DNA of 64,000 nt from assembly GCF_000369405.1 (NCBI RefSeq), contig NZ_KB850000.1, positions 186,001-250,000 of the forward strand, given 5' to 3'. The DNA comes from Acinetobacter sp. ANC 3929 (lineage in GTDB: Bacteria; Pseudomonadota; Gammaproteobacteria; Pseudomonadales; Moraxellaceae). Under the pieces are notes generated by a model. The model ran no database searches, had not been told where the DNA came from, and saw only the letters and a program-made list of their open reading frames with translations. This document shows, one piece after another, positions 18,139-29,141 of this stretch; position 1 is the stretch's first letter; every line of letters begins with the position of its first letter. The position numbers and the translations under genes were made by a program.

Positions 18139-19146
18139 TTATTTCGCTGAGTTGTTGAGCTTGACGATTTGGTCAAACACACCGCCATTATCAAAGTGAG
18201 TTTTTTGTACTTTGGTCCAGCCACCAAATTCTTTGTCAATCGTCACCAATTTAAGTGGTTTAAATACGTTGCTGTATTTCTTTAATACGGCTGCATTACG
18301 TGGACGGTAGAAGTTACGTGCAGCAATCTCTTGTCCTGCTGGTGAGTAAAGGTAGTTCAAGTAACCACGAGCGATTTGTAGATTCCCTTTTTTCTCAGCA
18401 TTTTTTTCAACGACAGCAACTGGTGGTTCTGCAAGAATAGAGAGAGACGGTGTGATGATTTCGAATTTGCCTGGCTGTTCACGTACAGCAAGATAAGCTT
18501 CGTTTTCCCAAGCCAGCAATACATCACCAATACCGCGTTCAGCAAATGTTGTCGTTGCACCACGTGCGCCTGAATCAAGAACTTTGGTTTGTTTATAAAT
18601 TTGACGAACAAACTCTTGAGCTTTAGCATCGTTTCCACCTTTTTGGTGTTTCGCCCATGCCCAAGCACCTAAGTAGTTCCAACGTGCACCGCCAGATGTT
18701 TTTGGATTTGGTGTGATGATTTCTACACCTGGCTTAACTAGATCACCCCAATCTTTGATTTGTTTTGGGTTGTCTTTACGAACAAGGAATACAATTGTTG
18801 ATGTATATGGCGTAGAGTTGTTCGGTAATTTCTTTTGCCAGTCTGCCGGAAGCAATTTTGCATTTTCAGCAATCTCATCGATATCCGCTGCAAGTGCAAG
18901 TGTTACTACATCCGCATTTAAGCCATCAATCACGGCACGGGCTTGTTTACCTGAGCCACCATGGGATTGTTTAAAGTCAATGTCTTGACCCGTACGTTGT
19001 TTCCAGAAAGTACCGAATTGTTTGTTGAAATCTGTATACAGCTCACGAGTCGGATCATAAGAAACGTTTAAGAATTCTTGTGCCGCGAATGAAGAAACTG
19101 AGAGTAATGCGGCAATTACGCCGACTTTAACTTGAGAAAAACGCAT
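18139..19146 (-). CDS. sbp: Periplasmic sulfate-binding protein
   Basis: 335 residues with a signal peptide ([21 protein letters not shown]). The mature part has the CysP/Sbp signatures [30 protein letters not shown] and [11 protein letters not shown]. It delivers sulfate (or thiosulfate) to the CysTWA importer. It is the most upstream gene of the minus-strand sulfate locus. Confidence 0.94.
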   Translation of the reverse strand: MRFSQVKVGVIAALLSVSSFAAQEFLNVSYDPTRELYTDFNKQFGTFWKQRTGQDIDFKQSHGGSGKQARAVIDGLNADVVTLALAADIDEIAENAKLLPADWQKKLPNNSTPYTSTIVFLVRKDNPKQIKDWGDLVKPGVEIITPNPKTSGGARWNYLGAWAWAKHQKGGNDAKAQEFVRQIYKQTKVLDSGARGATTTFAERGIGDVLLAWENEAYLAVREQPGKFEIITPSLSILAEPPVAVVEKNAEKKGNLQIARGYLNYLYSPAGQEIAARNFYRPRNAAVLKKYSNVFKPLKLVTIDKEFGGWTKVQKTHFDNGGVFDQIVKLNNSAK

Positions 19147-19396
19147 GTAAAACCCCTTAAAACTAAATCACTGTTTGGAATATGTAAGCAGCATAACGTC
19201 AGTTTTTTTGCAAAAAAAATAATTAAAATCGAATTTGTTATGAAAAAAATAGAAATAGATAAAACAGATAAGCTTTGCTGAATTATTGATATATAAGCAA
19301 TTTTTAATTTTAGGGTTTAATTGTTATACTTGTTTAAAATCAATGGTTTATTTTTTTTGGTGGTGCTGGTTTATAAAGTGGATAGGTATTTAGATT

Positions 19397-20209
19397 ATGC
19401 AGTGTTATAAAAATGGGCAATTAGTTGACTCCATCCCCTTATTAGACCGAGCTTTTCATTATGGTGATGGCTGCTTTACCACAGCACGTATTTTTCACGG
19501 AAATTTTGAGCTAAAAGAACTTCACTTTGCACGTTTAAAATTGGCGTGTAATAGTCTAAGTCTCGATGCAGATTTATCCTTTATTGAAAAGTCTTTTGTG
19601 CACTTACAACAGCAACATCCAAATTTGAATGGCACTTTAAAGGTAGTGATTAGCCGCGGTGAAGGCGATCGAGGCTATAGTCTACCTTTGCATGCTGCTG
19701 ACATCTACGTATGGTATTACCCAAGAGTGACACAGGCTTTTCAACCCGAATGGATTGAAAGTGGCATGTTAAATCATGCCTTGGGGTTGAACATGCCGCA
19801 TCTGGTTGGATTAAAAACATTAAACAGATTAGAACAAGTATTACTCAAGCAAGAGGCAGATCAGCAAGGCTGGCTGGAAGCATTGGTCAGTGATGTGCAG
19901 GGCTCTATTGTTGAAGGGGTGAGCAGTAATTGTTTTATTCGTATAAATGATCGGTGGATTACGCCAGAACTTCGCTATAATGGCGTCCACGGTGTGATGC
20001 GTGCCAGAATTTTATCGAGAATGCAGCAATATCAGGTGAACTGTGAGCAGCGTTGTATTGATATGAGTGAAATTGGACGCATTCAGAGTTTATTTTTCTG
20101 TAATGCGTTACACCCAATGAAAGCGGTGATTCGATTTCATGACCGTTGTTTAGAGCAACAACCTTATCTTGATTTATTTGAAACTTTAAAACTTAGCCAG
20201 ATTGATTAA
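19397..20209 (+). CDS. pabC: Aminodeoxychorismate lyase
   Basis: PLP enzyme making 4-aminobenzoate from aminodeoxychorismate in folate synthesis. 270 residues of fold-type IV aminotransferase: LDRAFHYGDGCFTT at the start, the lysine-bearing GLKTLNRLEQVL region, and a C-terminal EGVSSNCFI block. The next gene, mltG, begins two bases after its stop, as in other gammaproteobacteria where pabC-mltG-tmk run together. Confidence 0.93.
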   Translation: MQCYKNGQLVDSIPLLDRAFHYGDGCFTTARIFHGNFELKELHFARLKLACNSLSLDADLSFIEKSFVHLQQQHPNLNGTLKVVISRGEGDRGYSLPLHAADIYVWYYPRVTQAFQPEWIESGMLNHALGLNMPHLVGLKTLNRLEQVLLKQEADQQGWLEALVSDVQGSIVEGVSSNCFIRINDRWITPELRYNGVHGVMRARILSRMQQYQVNCEQRCIDMSEIGRIQSLFFCNALHPMKAVIRFHDRCLEQQPYLDLFETLKLSQID

Positions 20210-20210
20210 T

Positions 20211-21290
20211 ATGCCAAAGCCGCCTAGTTCCAGCAAAAGTAAGAAAAAGCCAAAAGCTAAACCGAAATCCAGATTTTCTTTTTTTAAATCCTTTTTGATC
20301 GCCATTGCTATTTTTGTTTTGGTGATCTTTGGCATTCTATGGTCGAGCTTATTTAAAAATTATCCTGTAGACAGTAAAAAACAACTTTTGGTGATTTCTT
20401 CTGGCGATACCTATTCACGCTTTATTGATCGTTTAGCCAAAGAAAATAAAGTGAATTTTCCTATAGTTCTAAAGCTGTATCAGAAGTTTATGATTCATGA
20501 AACCATGAAAGCGGGTGTTTATGAAATTACAGAAGGGATGAGTATTCGTCAGGTGATGGATATGCTGTCTGATGCAGATAATGCGCAGATGAACCGTATT
20601 CTAGTGATTGAAGGAACAACTTTTTCACAATTGATTCAGAGTCTAAGAAAAGACCCAAATGTCACCAATACTTTGCTTGATCTTCCGCACAGTGAATTAC
20701 TAAAGCAATTAAATATCTCATATACGCATCCAGAAGGTCTATTTGCACCTGATACGTATTTCTTTGCCAAAGGCGAGACCGATAAAAAAATCTTAACCGA
20801 TTTGTATCACCGTCAAATGAAATCTTTAGATGATGCTTGGGCCAAAAAAGCACCAAACTTACCCTATAAAGATAAATATGAAGCGTTGATCATGGCTTCA
20901 ATTATTGAAAAAGAAACCAGCCTAGATAGCGAGTTAGAACAGGTTTCAGGTGTATTTGTGCGTCGTTTGAAAATGGGGATGCGCTTACAAACGGATCCGA
21001 CGGTGATTTATGGCATGGGTGAGAATTATAAAGGCAATATCACTCGTAATGACTTGCGTACCCCAACAGCTTATAACACCTATACCATTAATGGTTTACC
21101 GCCAACGCCAATTGCTTTGCCAAGTAAGAAAGCGATTGAAGCAGCGATGCATCCTGATGATGCTAAAAATATCTATTTTGTTGCTACGGGCAATGGTGGG
21201 CATAAATTTACCGCGTCTTTAGAAGACCATAATCGTGCAGTGCAAGAATATTTAACTGTGCTACGTTCAAAGAAAAAGCAGGGCGAATAA
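20211..21290 (+). CDS. mltG: Endolytic murein transglycosylase MltG
   Basis: A 359-residue inner membrane enzyme that cleaves nascent glycan strands. A lysine-rich tail (KSKKKPKAKPKSR) is followed by one transmembrane helix (residues about 25-46), then a LysM-like part and the YceG domain; the catalytic Glu lies in ASIIEKETS. ATG 20211 is chosen over the overlapping TTG 20202. The stop overlaps the tmk start (TAATG), indicating coupling. Confidence 0.95.
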   Translation: MPKPPSSSKSKKKPKAKPKSRFSFFKSFLIAIAIFVLVIFGILWSSLFKNYPVDSKKQLLVISSGDTYSRFIDRLAKENKVNFPIVLKLYQKFMIHETMKAGVYEITEGMSIRQVMDMLSDADNAQMNRILVIEGTTFSQLIQSLRKDPNVTNTLLDLPHSELLKQLNISYTHPEGLFAPDTYFFAKGETDKKILTDLYHRQMKSLDDAWAKKAPNLPYKDKYEALIMASIIEKETSLDSELEQVSGVFVRRLKMGMRLQTDPTVIYGMGENYKGNITRNDLRTPTAYNTYTINGLPPTPIALPSKKAIEAAMHPDDAKNIYFVATGNGGHKFTASLEDHNRAVQEYLTVLRSKKKQGE

Positions 21291-21889
21291 TGTTTATTAG
21301 TTTTGAAGGGACGGAAGGTGTAGGCAAAACCACGCTGATTCGTAAAATTCATCAGTACTTTGAACAGCAAGGTAAAGAGGTGGTGTTGACCCGTGAACCA
21401 GGTGGAACACCATTGGCTGAGCAGATTCGCTCTTTATTATTAGCAGTAAATCATGAAGAGCAAATGAGTCATGATACCGAGCTGCTATTGATTTATGCAG
21501 CACGGGCGCAGCATTTACAGCAAGTGATTTTACCTGCATTAGAGGCGGGCAAGATTGTGCTGAGTGATCGTTTTACCGATGCCAGCTTTGCTTATCAGTG
21601 TTCTGGACGTGGTTTAAGTCAGGAAAAGTTACAATTGTTAAATCAAACTTTTGTGGCGAGAATGCCGAATATTACCTTTTGGCTGGATGCCCCGATTGAA
21701 TTGGGGATGACCCGTGCGCGAGAGCGTGGAGCATTGGATCGCTTTGAACAAGAGAAATTAAGTTTCTTTGCTAAGGTGCGTGCAGGTTATGAGACCTTGT
21801 GGCAAGCAGAACCTGAACGGATGAAACGTTTGGATGCAACACAGAATGCAGATGTTGTGTTTGAAGAGGCTTTGCAATATTTGAAATAG
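21290..21889 (+). CDS. tmk: Thymidylate kinase
   Basis: Phosphorylates dTMP to dTDP. 199 residues, with P-loop FEGTEGVGKTT at residues 5-15, TREPGGTPLAEQIR, and the DRFTDASFAYQ substrate motif. Standard length. Third gene in the pabC-mltG-tmk run. Confidence 0.96.
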   Translation: MFISFEGTEGVGKTTLIRKIHQYFEQQGKEVVLTREPGGTPLAEQIRSLLLAVNHEEQMSHDTELLLIYAARAQHLQQVILPALEAGKIVLSDRFTDASFAYQCSGRGLSQEKLQLLNQTFVARMPNITFWLDAPIELGMTRARERGALDRFEQEKLSFFAKVRAGYETLWQAEPERMKRLDATQNADVVFEEALQYLK

Positions 21890-21899
21890 GCCAGTCCTT

Positions 21900-22178
21900 A
21901 TGAATAAAGATCATGATAGCTATCATTTAGATAAGGCAATTGATGCGATATCGAGTCATATTGAACTCGCGATTTTTATTCAAAAATTACGTCAGAATCT
22001 TATAGATGATCCCAATGGTTGGGAGAATATCAATCTGGCTGATTTTCTTGATGCTTTAGCTTCATGGGCTGAAGATATGGACGGATATTATAAAAATACA
22101 GATCAGGTTGACCGTTTAGCTCAACCTGATTGGAAAACCTTTGCAGAAATGCTTATGGCTGCTCGAATTTATGAATAA
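21900..22178 (+). CDS. Small acidic protein, DUF7660-like
   Basis: 92 residues, soluble, acidic and aromatic: WENINLADFLDALASW, then EDMDGYY, ending WKTFAEMLMAARIYE. The WEDMDGYY/WKTFA pattern recalls proteins labelled DUF7660, a family without established function; this assignment is from memory and moderate. It starts 10 bases after tmk and is followed by a terminator, so it is the last gene of the run. Confidence 0.68.
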   Translation: MNKDHDSYHLDKAIDAISSHIELAIFIQKLRQNLIDDPNGWENINLADFLDALASWAEDMDGYYKNTDQVDRLAQPDWKTFAEMLMAARIYE

Positions 22179-22184
22179 TTTTGG

Positions 22185-22223
22185 AGGCTAAAGATATATA
22201 AGTAAGAATCTTTAGCCTTAATT
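22185..22223 (+). terminator. Terminator of the pabC-mltG-tmk run
   Basis: AGGCTAAAGAT / ATCTTTAGCCT, an 11-bp stem with a 12-base loop followed by TAATTT. Nearest the stop of the small acidic protein at 22178. Confidence 0.75.
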
Positions 22224-22226
22224 TCA

Positions 22227-23858
22227 TCACTCATTCACCAACGGTTGTTCTACCTTAAAGTTTGGTGGTGTGAGCACAGTTTTGCGAATTTCATTTGAGA
22301 GTTCTGGATAATCCAGCGTGTAATGCAGACCACGTGATTCTTTACGCTCCATTGCACAACGTACAATCATTTCCGAAACCAAGACTAGGTTACGCAATTC
22401 AATCAAGTTCTTGCTGACACGATAATCCTGATAATACTCAGTAATTTCACGTTTCAACATTTCAATACGATGTAAGGCACGTTGCAAACGCTTAGTGGTA
22501 CGTACAATACCGACATAGTTCCACATGGTGGAACGAAGTTCATCCCAGTTTTGTAAGATGACGACATCTTCATCTGCATCTGTCACTTGCGTTTCATCCC
22601 AAGAAGGGACGTCTGGCAGTTTAAAGTCTGCATCAAACTTTTGTTCGATATCTTCTGCTGCACTCATGCCATAAACGAAACATTCAAGCAAAGAATTACT
22701 TGCCATGCGGTTAGCGCCGTGTAGACCTGTATAAGAGGTCTCACCAATTGCATATAAACCGTCTAAATCAGTTTGGCTATGTTCATCGACCACCACACCG
22801 CCACAGGTATAATGTGCTGCTGGTACAACAGGGATCATATCTTTGGTGATATCAATGCCGAGCTCGAGTAAACGTGCATAGAGTGTCGGGAAGTGTTCAA
22901 TAATAAATTCAGGTGATTTATGGGTGATGTCTAACCAGACATGACGGATCCCTAAGCGCTTGATTTCATGGTCGATGGTGCGTGCCACAATATCACGGGG
23001 TGCAAGTTCAGCACGTTCATCAAAACGCAGCATGAAGCGTTCACCATCTGGTAAGCGCAAATAAGCACCTTCACCACGCATTGCTTCAGTAATCAAGAAT
23101 GAGCGCGCTTTGGGGTGATACAAACAAGTTGGATGGAATTGGTTAAATTCCATATTGGCAACACGGCAACCTGCACGGTAGGCCATGGCAATACCATCAC
23201 CTGTCGCAATATCAGGGTTTGAGGTATAGAGATAGGCTTTCATTGCACCGCCACAGGCAAGGGCAGTAAATGGGGCCAAGAAAGTATGAACCTGTTCGGT
23301 AGCTTCATCTAAAGCATATAGACCGATTGAGCGATTGGCTTGGTTTTGGTACCCCAGCTTGTGTAGGGTGATCAGATCAATCGCAATATAATTTTCAAAA
23401 ATTGTAATATTTTTTCGTTCTTTAGCGCGCTCAACCAAAGTGGTTGAAATGGCTTTGCCTGTTGCATCGGCAGAGTGAATGATACGACGTTGTGAATGGC
23501 CACCTTCACGGGTAAGGTGTAACTGTTCATCGTCATCTAGCGTAAATTGCACACCTTGCTTAAGTAGGAAGTCAACAGAAGGTTTGCCACCTTCAACAGT
23601 ATGTTTTACTGCATCCAACTCACAAAGATGACCGCCTGCAATCATCGTGTCATTAATATGTTGTTGAATAGAATCTGTTTCGTCTAATACTGCAGCAACA
23701 CCGCCTTGCGCATAGTAAGTACTGGCTTCTGTCAATGCAGCCTTGGCTAAAATTGCAATGTTGTAATGACTTGGTAAAGAGAGTGCAAGGCTTAAACCTG
23801 CACCGCCACTGCCCACAATAATCACATCAAAATGGTGAATTGTTTTTAAATCAGGCAT
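22227..23858 (-). CDS. nadB: L-aspartate oxidase
   Basis: Oxidises aspartate to iminoaspartate in NAD synthesis. The 543 residues include the FAD-binding [16 protein letters not shown] at the N-terminus, the catalytic HxxxR-type stretch HTCGGVVVD region, and EFNQFHPT. The length is that of NadB. It is divergent from the degP-like gene; the 381-base spacer holds both promoters. The partner nadA is not in this window. Confidence 0.95.
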   Translation of the reverse strand: MPDLKTIHHFDVIIVGSGGAGLSLALSLPSHYNIAILAKAALTEASTYYAQGGVAAVLDETDSIQQHINDTMIAGGHLCELDAVKHTVEGGKPSVDFLLKQGVQFTLDDDEQLHLTREGGHSQRRIIHSADATGKAISTTLVERAKERKNITIFENYIAIDLITLHKLGYQNQANRSIGLYALDEATEQVHTFLAPFTALACGGAMKAYLYTSNPDIATGDGIAMAYRAGCRVANMEFNQFHPTCLYHPKARSFLITEAMRGEGAYLRLPDGERFMLRFDERAELAPRDIVARTIDHEIKRLGIRHVWLDITHKSPEFIIEHFPTLYARLLELGIDITKDMIPVVPAAHYTCGGVVVDEHSQTDLDGLYAIGETSYTGLHGANRMASNSLLECFVYGMSAAEDIEQKFDADFKLPDVPSWDETQVTDADEDVVILQNWDELRSTMWNYVGIVRTTKRLQRALHRIEMLKREITEYYQDYRVSKNLIELRNLVLVSEMIVRCAMERKESRGLHYTLDYPELSNEIRKTVLTPPNFKVEQPLVNE

Positions 23859-24239
23859 GTCGTCGATCTGCTTCAGTTTTAAACGTTCGCTAATGACACC
23901 GCTTTTTTATCAAAAAGGCAAGGGCCAATCTGCCTAGAATTGAGTGAATTTTTAGCGAATGCGATTTATTTGCCGATTATTTTTTGCCTCATCTGTACGA
24001 ATGATAAAATGATTACGTTTCAGTACATTGTTTTAATCTATCGTTAAGCTGTTCAGGATAAAACCATTTCTATAGGGTAAGTTATGGCGTATTTCTCCAC
24101 AGTTTATTCACATTCCATCATTCTAGATCGTTGTATGCATTGAAAATATAAACATATTTTTACGAAAATAATGATGGGTATGTGCTAGAAATATAGACCT
24201 AAATTTCATTTTAATTATCAGTATGTAGGTTCTTGCTTC
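23859..24239. promoter_or_regulatory. 381-base divergent spacer between nadB and the DegP-like gene
   Basis: AT-rich with no long ORF. It contains a 19-codon ORF at 24084-24143 (starting MAYFSTVYSH) preceded by AGGGTAAG, and a TTATTCACA sequence one base from a DnaA box in the same stretch. Promoters for both genes must lie here, but I cannot identify a clear -35/-10 pair. Confidence 0.4.
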
Positions 24240-25616
24240 ATGAAAAGTCGCTATTTACAACAAGGAATGTATGCTGCGGTATTTACGATAGCAGCATCAC
24301 AAGTCAATGCTGCTGCGCCAGTAGATTTTTCAAACCTCGTTGAGCAGGTCAGTCCTGCTGTTGTGAGTGTCAATGTTGTAAAGAAAATGACTCAGGAAGA
24401 GTTATTGCAACAACAAGTCCCTGAAATTTTAAGACGTTTTTTTGGTAATCAAGTAATTATCCCGCAACAGCAGGGCCCGCAAGAAAAAACAGCATTCGGA
24501 AGTGCATTCTTTATTGGGAAAGATGGTTATTTGCTTACCAACCGACATGTGATTGCAGATGCGTCACGTATCAGTATTACTCTAAATGATCGTCGTGAGC
24601 TTGATGCGACACTTGTGGGGAGTGATGAACGTACCGATATCGCCTTATTGAAAGTGAACGGCAATAATTTCCCAGAGTTGAAAGTAGGTGATGTCAATCA
24701 ACTTCGAGTGGGTGAGCCTGTACTCGCGATTGGTTCACCATTTGGCTTTGATTACTCAGCTTCGGCAGGGATCGTGAGTGCAAAATCACGGAATATGAGT
24801 GGCGAGACTTCGGTTCCATTTATTCAAACTGACGCAGCACTGAATCCTGGTAACTCAGGTGGTCCATTGTTTAACCAGCGTGGCGAAGTGGTTGGTGTTA
24901 ACTCACGTATTTTCAGTGGTACGGGCGGTTATATGGGCCTATCGTTCTCGATTCCAATTGATGTGGCGATGGATGTCGTGCAACAGTTGAAAACTACAGG
25001 TAAGGTGACCCGTTCTTATCTTGGTATTATGATGCAAGATATTGATCGTAACTTGGCAGAAGCTTATAAGTTGCCGAAACCAGAAGGTTCGTTGATTACT
25101 CAAGTTGCACCGAAATCACCGGCTGAAAAAGCAGGTCTCAAATCGGGTGATGTAATTTTGAAAGCCAATGGTGCGCCAATTTCACGTACGAGTGATTTAC
25201 TTTATTCACTCAACCGTATTGCGCCAAACCAAACAGTTCAGCTTGAAATCCTTCGTGATGATAAAACACGTTCGATTTCTGCAACCTTAGGCACTGCACC
25301 AGATGATACGGCTGCCGATGCAGAGAAAAACAACCCAACCAGTGGTTTGGGCATGAGCATTCGTGACTTAACCGCAGCTGAACAAGCGCGTTTGGAAGTT
25401 CGTGGTGGTATTTTGATTCAAGATGTGAAGCGCGGTGGTACAGCATCTTTATCTAATTTGGTTGCAGGCGATGTGATTGTTCAAGTGAATGGGACAGCAA
25501 TTACCAACAGTCAAATGTTTGCCAAAACAGTGTCTGCCTTGCCAAAAAATAGCGTTGCGCGTGTGACGATTATTCGTCAAGGTCAGCGTGCAATTCTTGG
25601 CTTACGCTTACCTTAA
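24240..25616 (+). CDS. Periplasmic serine protease, DegP/MucD (Do) family
   Basis: A 458-residue exported chaperone-protease. Signal peptide to about residue 25 (QVNA). The chymotrypsin-fold triad is complete: H103 (TNRHVIAD), D133 (RTDIAL) and S206 (NPGNSGGPL). Two PDZ domains follow (about 270-360 and 375-458, with YLGIMMQDID and GILIQDVKRGG). MucD-type architecture; degrades misfolded envelope proteins. A terminator follows. The usual algU-mucABC genes are not adjacent. Confidence 0.94.
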   Translation: MKSRYLQQGMYAAVFTIAASQVNAAAPVDFSNLVEQVSPAVVSVNVVKKMTQEELLQQQVPEILRRFFGNQVIIPQQQGPQEKTAFGSAFFIGKDGYLLTNRHVIADASRISITLNDRRELDATLVGSDERTDIALLKVNGNNFPELKVGDVNQLRVGEPVLAIGSPFGFDYSASAGIVSAKSRNMSGETSVPFIQTDAALNPGNSGGPLFNQRGEVVGVNSRIFSGTGGYMGLSFSIPIDVAMDVVQQLKTTGKVTRSYLGIMMQDIDRNLAEAYKLPKPEGSLITQVAPKSPAEKAGLKSGDVILKANGAPISRTSDLLYSLNRIAPNQTVQLEILRDDKTRSISATLGTAPDDTAADAEKNNPTSGLGMSIRDLTAAEQARLEVRGGILIQDVKRGGTASLSNLVAGDVIVQVNGTAITNSQMFAKTVSALPKNSVARVTIIRQGQRAILGLRLP

Positions 25617-25644
25617 GTTTGAATTGACCTTATATTGACTAAAT

Positions 25645-25672
25645 AAAACCACTCTAAAATAGGGTGGTTTTT
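25645..25672 (+). terminator. Terminator of the DegP-like gene
   Basis: AAAACCACTCT / AGGGTGGTTTT forms an 11-bp stem with one G-T wobble, followed by TTTGTTTTG. Confidence 0.8.
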
Positions 25673-25720
25673 GTTTTGTAATGCTATTGTGTTTAGACTA
25701 GTGTAGCTAGCTGAACTTTG

Positions 25721-26197
25721 ATGAATGAAATACCTGAGATTATGAGTACGATTTTTGATTTAAAAATACAAGTTCAGCCTGAGCATATTGATGTACTTGG
25801 GCATGTCAATAACGTGATTTATGTGCAGTGGATGCAAGATGTTGCTGCAGCCCATATTGAAACCTTGGGTTTGGGGCTGGCTCAATATTTAGAACTCAAA
25901 CATGCAATGGTCGCAGTTGAGCACCATGTTCAATATCGCAAGGCCGCACTTGAAGGTGAAGAAGTCATCTTAAGGACATGGTTAGATGATATTAATGCCC
26001 TTTATTCATTTCGCCAGTATGCCTTTTATCGACCTAAAGACCAAAGCATACTCTTTGTTGGCAATACCAAATGGGCCTGTATCGAAATTGAGACAGGTCG
26101 GCCGAAACGGATGTCACCAAGTTTTACCCAAGCGTATCAGCCGATTGCTGCTGATTTAAACCCTATGGATTTCTCCATTTCATATGAAGCAGTTTGA
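25721..26197 (+). CDS. Hotdog-fold acyl-CoA thioesterase
   Basis: A 4HBT-type thioesterase of about 159 residues: the N-terminal VLGHVNNVIYVQWMQD contains the HxNN/HVNN motif with the usual catalytic Asp region, and VEHHVQYRKAALEGEEV is typical of YbgC-like acyl-CoA thioesterases. It could hydrolyse short-chain acyl-CoAs in the cytoplasm. Start at ATG 25721 or ATG 25742; the latter gives MSTIFDLKIQ and a better-placed GAG. Confidence 0.83.
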   Translation: MNEIPEIMSTIFDLKIQVQPEHIDVLGHVNNVIYVQWMQDVAAAHIETLGLGLAQYLELKHAMVAVEHHVQYRKAALEGEEVILRTWLDDINALYSFRQYAFYRPKDQSILFVGNTKWACIEIETGRPKRMSPSFTQAYQPIAADLNPMDFSISYEAV

Positions 26198-26274
26198 TTG
26201 GTTTAAATATAGATAAATTGTTCAGTTGTTCATATCAAAGCGTTTATTATTTTGAATACTTTGAAAGCCTGTTC

Positions 26275-26283
26275 TGTTATAAT
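26275..26283 (+). promoter_or_regulatory. Extended -10 promoter of lepA
   Basis: TGTTATAAT gives a perfect TATAAT with an upstream TG dinucleotide (extended -10). The -35 region is poor, which an extended -10 can tolerate. The lepA start is 76 bases downstream. Confidence 0.6.
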
Positions 26284-26358
26284 CGCGAGCAATTTTATTA
26301 AACCATTTGGCCCACTACTTTTTTAAGTACAGGGCGTTCTACTTTGTTAAGGTAACCC

Positions 26359-28176
26359 ATGGCGCAAGCTAAAAAATCCGTAGATATCAAAAATATACGC
26401 AATTTCTCGATCATTGCTCATATTGACCATGGTAAGTCAACTTTGGCTGACCGTTTCATTCAAATGTGCGGTGGTTTGCAAGATCGCGAGATGCAAGCTC
26501 AAGTATTAGACTCTATGGAGCTTGAGCGTGAACGTGGGATTACCATCAAAGCCGCGTCAGTCACCTTGTATTACACGCATCCAAATGGTCAAGAATATCA
26601 ATTGAACTTCATTGATACTCCGGGACACGTTGACTTCTCTTATGAAGTATCACGTTCTTTGGCGGCATGTGAAGGCGCATTGTTGGTTGTTGATGCTGCA
26701 CAAGGTGTTGAAGCACAGTCAGTTGCAAACTGTTATACCGCAATTGAGCAGGGCTTAGAAGTTTTACCTATCTTGAATAAGATTGATTTACCTCAAGCTG
26801 AGCCTGAGCGTGTGATTCATGAAATTGAAGAAATTATCGGAATTGAAGCGACAGATGCACCAACCTGTTCAGCAAAAACTGGTTTAGGTGTTGAAGGTGT
26901 TTTAGAACGTCTGGTTGATGTGATTCCTGCACCAGAAGGTGATCGTGATGCACCTTTACAAGCCTTAATTATCGACTCATGGTTCGATAACTATCTTGGT
27001 GTAGTGTCATTAGTTCGTATCAAGCAAGGTCGTATCCGCAAGGGCGACAAGATGTTGGTGAAATCAACAGGACAAACACATCCTGTGACTTCAGTCGGTG
27101 TATTCAACCCGAAACATACTGAAACTGACATTCTTGAAGCAGGCGAAGTTGGCTTTGTGATTGCGGGGATTAAAGATATTTTTGGTGCGCCAGTAGGCGA
27201 TACTATTACATTGTCTAATACCCCTGATGTTGCGACTTTACCAGGTTTTAAAAAGGTCAAACCACAGGTCTATGCAGGTTTGTTCCCGATTGATTCAAGT
27301 GACTTTGAACCATTCCGTGAAGCATTACAAAAATTACAGATCAATGACTCTGCCTTATTCTTTGAACCAGAAAGTTCAGATGCGTTAGGCTTTGGTTTCC
27401 GTTGTGGCTTCTTGGGGATGCTACACATGGAAATCGTACAAGAGCGTTTAGAGCGAGAATATGATCTTGATCTGATTAGTTCTGCGCCAACGGTAATTTA
27501 TGAAGCATTAACTAAAAAAGGCGACATTATTTATATCGACAGTCCATCAAAAATGCCAGATGGCTCGACGGTTGAAGATCTGCGTGAACCAATTGCTGAA
27601 TGTCATATCCTCGTGCCGCAAGAATACTTGGGTAATGTGATGACCTTGTGTATCGAGCGCCGTGGTGTGCAAAAGGATATGAAGTTCTTGGGTAACCAAG
27701 TTTCAGTAAGCTTTGAAATTCCAATGGCAGAAGTGGTGATGGATTTCTTTGATAAGTTGAAATCATGTTCACGTGGTTTTGCGTCACTGGATTATAACTT
27801 TGTACGTTTCGAGAGTTCAGCTCTGGTTAAGGTTGATGTATTAATTAATAGCGAAAAGGTAGATGCCTTAGCTATGATCTGCCACCGTCAAGATGCACGT
27901 CATCGTGGTATTGCATTGGTTGAGAAGATGAAAGATCTGATTCCTCGCCAAATGTATGATGTTGCGATTCAAGCTGCGATTGGAGCACAAATCATTGCCC
28001 GTTCTACTGTAAAAGCAATGCGTAAAAACGTATTGGCAAAATGTTATGGTGGTGACGTTTCGCGTAAGAAGAAACTTCTTTCGAAACAAAAAGAAGGTAA
28101 GAAACGTATGAAGCAAGTGGGAAGTGTTGAGATTCCACAAGAAGCGTTCTTAGCTGTATTAAAAGTTGATAGATAA
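26359..28176 (+). CDS. lepA: Elongation factor 4
   Basis: Ribosome-associated GTPase that promotes back-translocation or ribosome biogenesis. 605 residues, with G1 [10 protein letters not shown]3 DTPGHVDF and NKIDLP (G4), then EF-G-like domains and the LepA-specific C-terminal region ending [21 protein letters not shown]. Followed by lepB on the same strand after a 73-base gap that contains a CTGGG / CCCAG hairpin. Confidence 0.97.
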   Translation: MAQAKKSVDIKNIRNFSIIAHIDHGKSTLADRFIQMCGGLQDREMQAQVLDSMELERERGITIKAASVTLYYTHPNGQEYQLNFIDTPGHVDFSYEVSRSLAACEGALLVVDAAQGVEAQSVANCYTAIEQGLEVLPILNKIDLPQAEPERVIHEIEEIIGIEATDAPTCSAKTGLGVEGVLERLVDVIPAPEGDRDAPLQALIIDSWFDNYLGVVSLVRIKQGRIRKGDKMLVKSTGQTHPVTSVGVFNPKHTETDILEAGEVGFVIAGIKDIFGAPVGDTITLSNTPDVATLPGFKKVKPQVYAGLFPIDSSDFEPFREALQKLQINDSALFFEPESSDALGFGFRCGFLGMLHMEIVQERLEREYDLDLISSAPTVIYEALTKKGDIIYIDSPSKMPDGSTVEDLREPIAECHILVPQEYLGNVMTLCIERRGVQKDMKFLGNQVSVSFEIPMAEVVMDFFDKLKSCSRGFASLDYNFVRFESSALVKVDVLINSEKVDALAMICHRQDARHRGIALVEKMKDLIPRQMYDVAIQAAIGAQIIARSTVKAMRKNVLAKCYGGDVSRKKKLLSKQKEGKKRMKQVGSVEIPQEAFLAVLKVDR

Positions 28177-28249
28177 AGAAAGATGAGGCTGGGGAAACGT
28201 TTGTTTTACCCAGTCCAACGACAGGCAGTGAAACTGCAAGAGAGGGTTT

Positions 28250-29113
28250 GTGGATTTTGATTTTAACTTGATTCTGGTACCAGCAACACTAATTTTCTTT
28301 TTAGTGTGGTTACTGGATAAGTTGGTATTGAAACAGCGTGCAACACGTGGGCGTAATCAAGAGAACTTTGTCATTACATGGGCCTATGATTTTTGGCCTG
28401 TGCTAGCTGTTGTGCTGGTGCTACGTTCTTTCTTATATGAACCATTTAATATTCCATCAGATTCTATGGTCCCAACCTTAGAAACGGGTGATTTTATCCT
28501 GGTGAATAAGTTTGATTATGGCGTGCGTCTGCCAATCGTAAACTCGAAAATCATTGATGTTGGTGAGCCAAAACGTGGTGAGGTCATCGTATTCCGTTAT
28601 CCACCACAACCAACCATTAGCTATATCAAGCGCGTGGTGGGTTTGCCTGGCGATCATATTCAGTTTAAAGCGGGTGAGTTGACCATCAATGGTCAGCAAA
28701 TTGCAAAAGTTGCAACTCAATTTACGCGTGCAAAAGATCAGCAAGATACACCGACAGCACTCTATTTTAAAGAAACTTTGGGTGAGCATCAGCACCTAAT
28801 TCGCTACTTGGAAGGACGCAATCCACTTGCTGAACAATTCCAATTTGCGCAATTAAGAGGGGCTGAAGCTTTGGTACCATTTGTTGCAAAAGCGAATGAT
28901 GTATTTATCCAAAGTAATGGTCAAGATTGGGAAGTAACAGTACCGAAGGGACAATACTTCGCAATGGGTGATAACCGTGATCAAAGTGCTGATAGTCGTT
29001 TTTGGGGCTTTGTACCTGAAGCGAATTTAACCGGTCGTGCTTTTTATGTATGGATGCATAAAGAACCTGGTTTAAATCTTCCAAGTTTCAACCGAAATGG
29101 TAAGATTGACTAA
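28250..29113 (+). CDS. lepB: Signal peptidase I
   Basis: Removes signal peptides at the inner membrane. 287 residues; two N-terminal transmembrane helices (about 5-22 and 45-65). The Ser-Lys dyad is present: S72 in PSDSMVPTL and K127 in YIKRVVG. Box E-like GDNRDQSADSRFWG is complete. The start is GTG at 28250, preceded by the strong ribosome-binding site AGAGAGGG. Confidence 0.96.
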   Translation: MDFDFNLILVPATLIFFLVWLLDKLVLKQRATRGRNQENFVITWAYDFWPVLAVVLVLRSFLYEPFNIPSDSMVPTLETGDFILVNKFDYGVRLPIVNSKIIDVGEPKRGEVIVFRYPPQPTISYIKRVVGLPGDHIQFKAGELTINGQQIAKVATQFTRAKDQQDTPTALYFKETLGEHQHLIRYLEGRNPLAEQFQFAQLRGAEALVPFVAKANDVFIQSNGQDWEVTVPKGQYFAMGDNRDQSADSRFWGFVPEANLTGRAFYVWMHKEPGLNLPSFNRNGKID

Positions 29114-29141
29114 TAAATAAAAACACATAGGAAATAGACAG

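Noticed and set aside
28177-28249. CTGGG/CCCAG hairpin between lepA and lepB as a terminator
   Set aside because: No T run follows, and lepB has a strong ribosome-binding site in the same transcript; more likely a minor structure.
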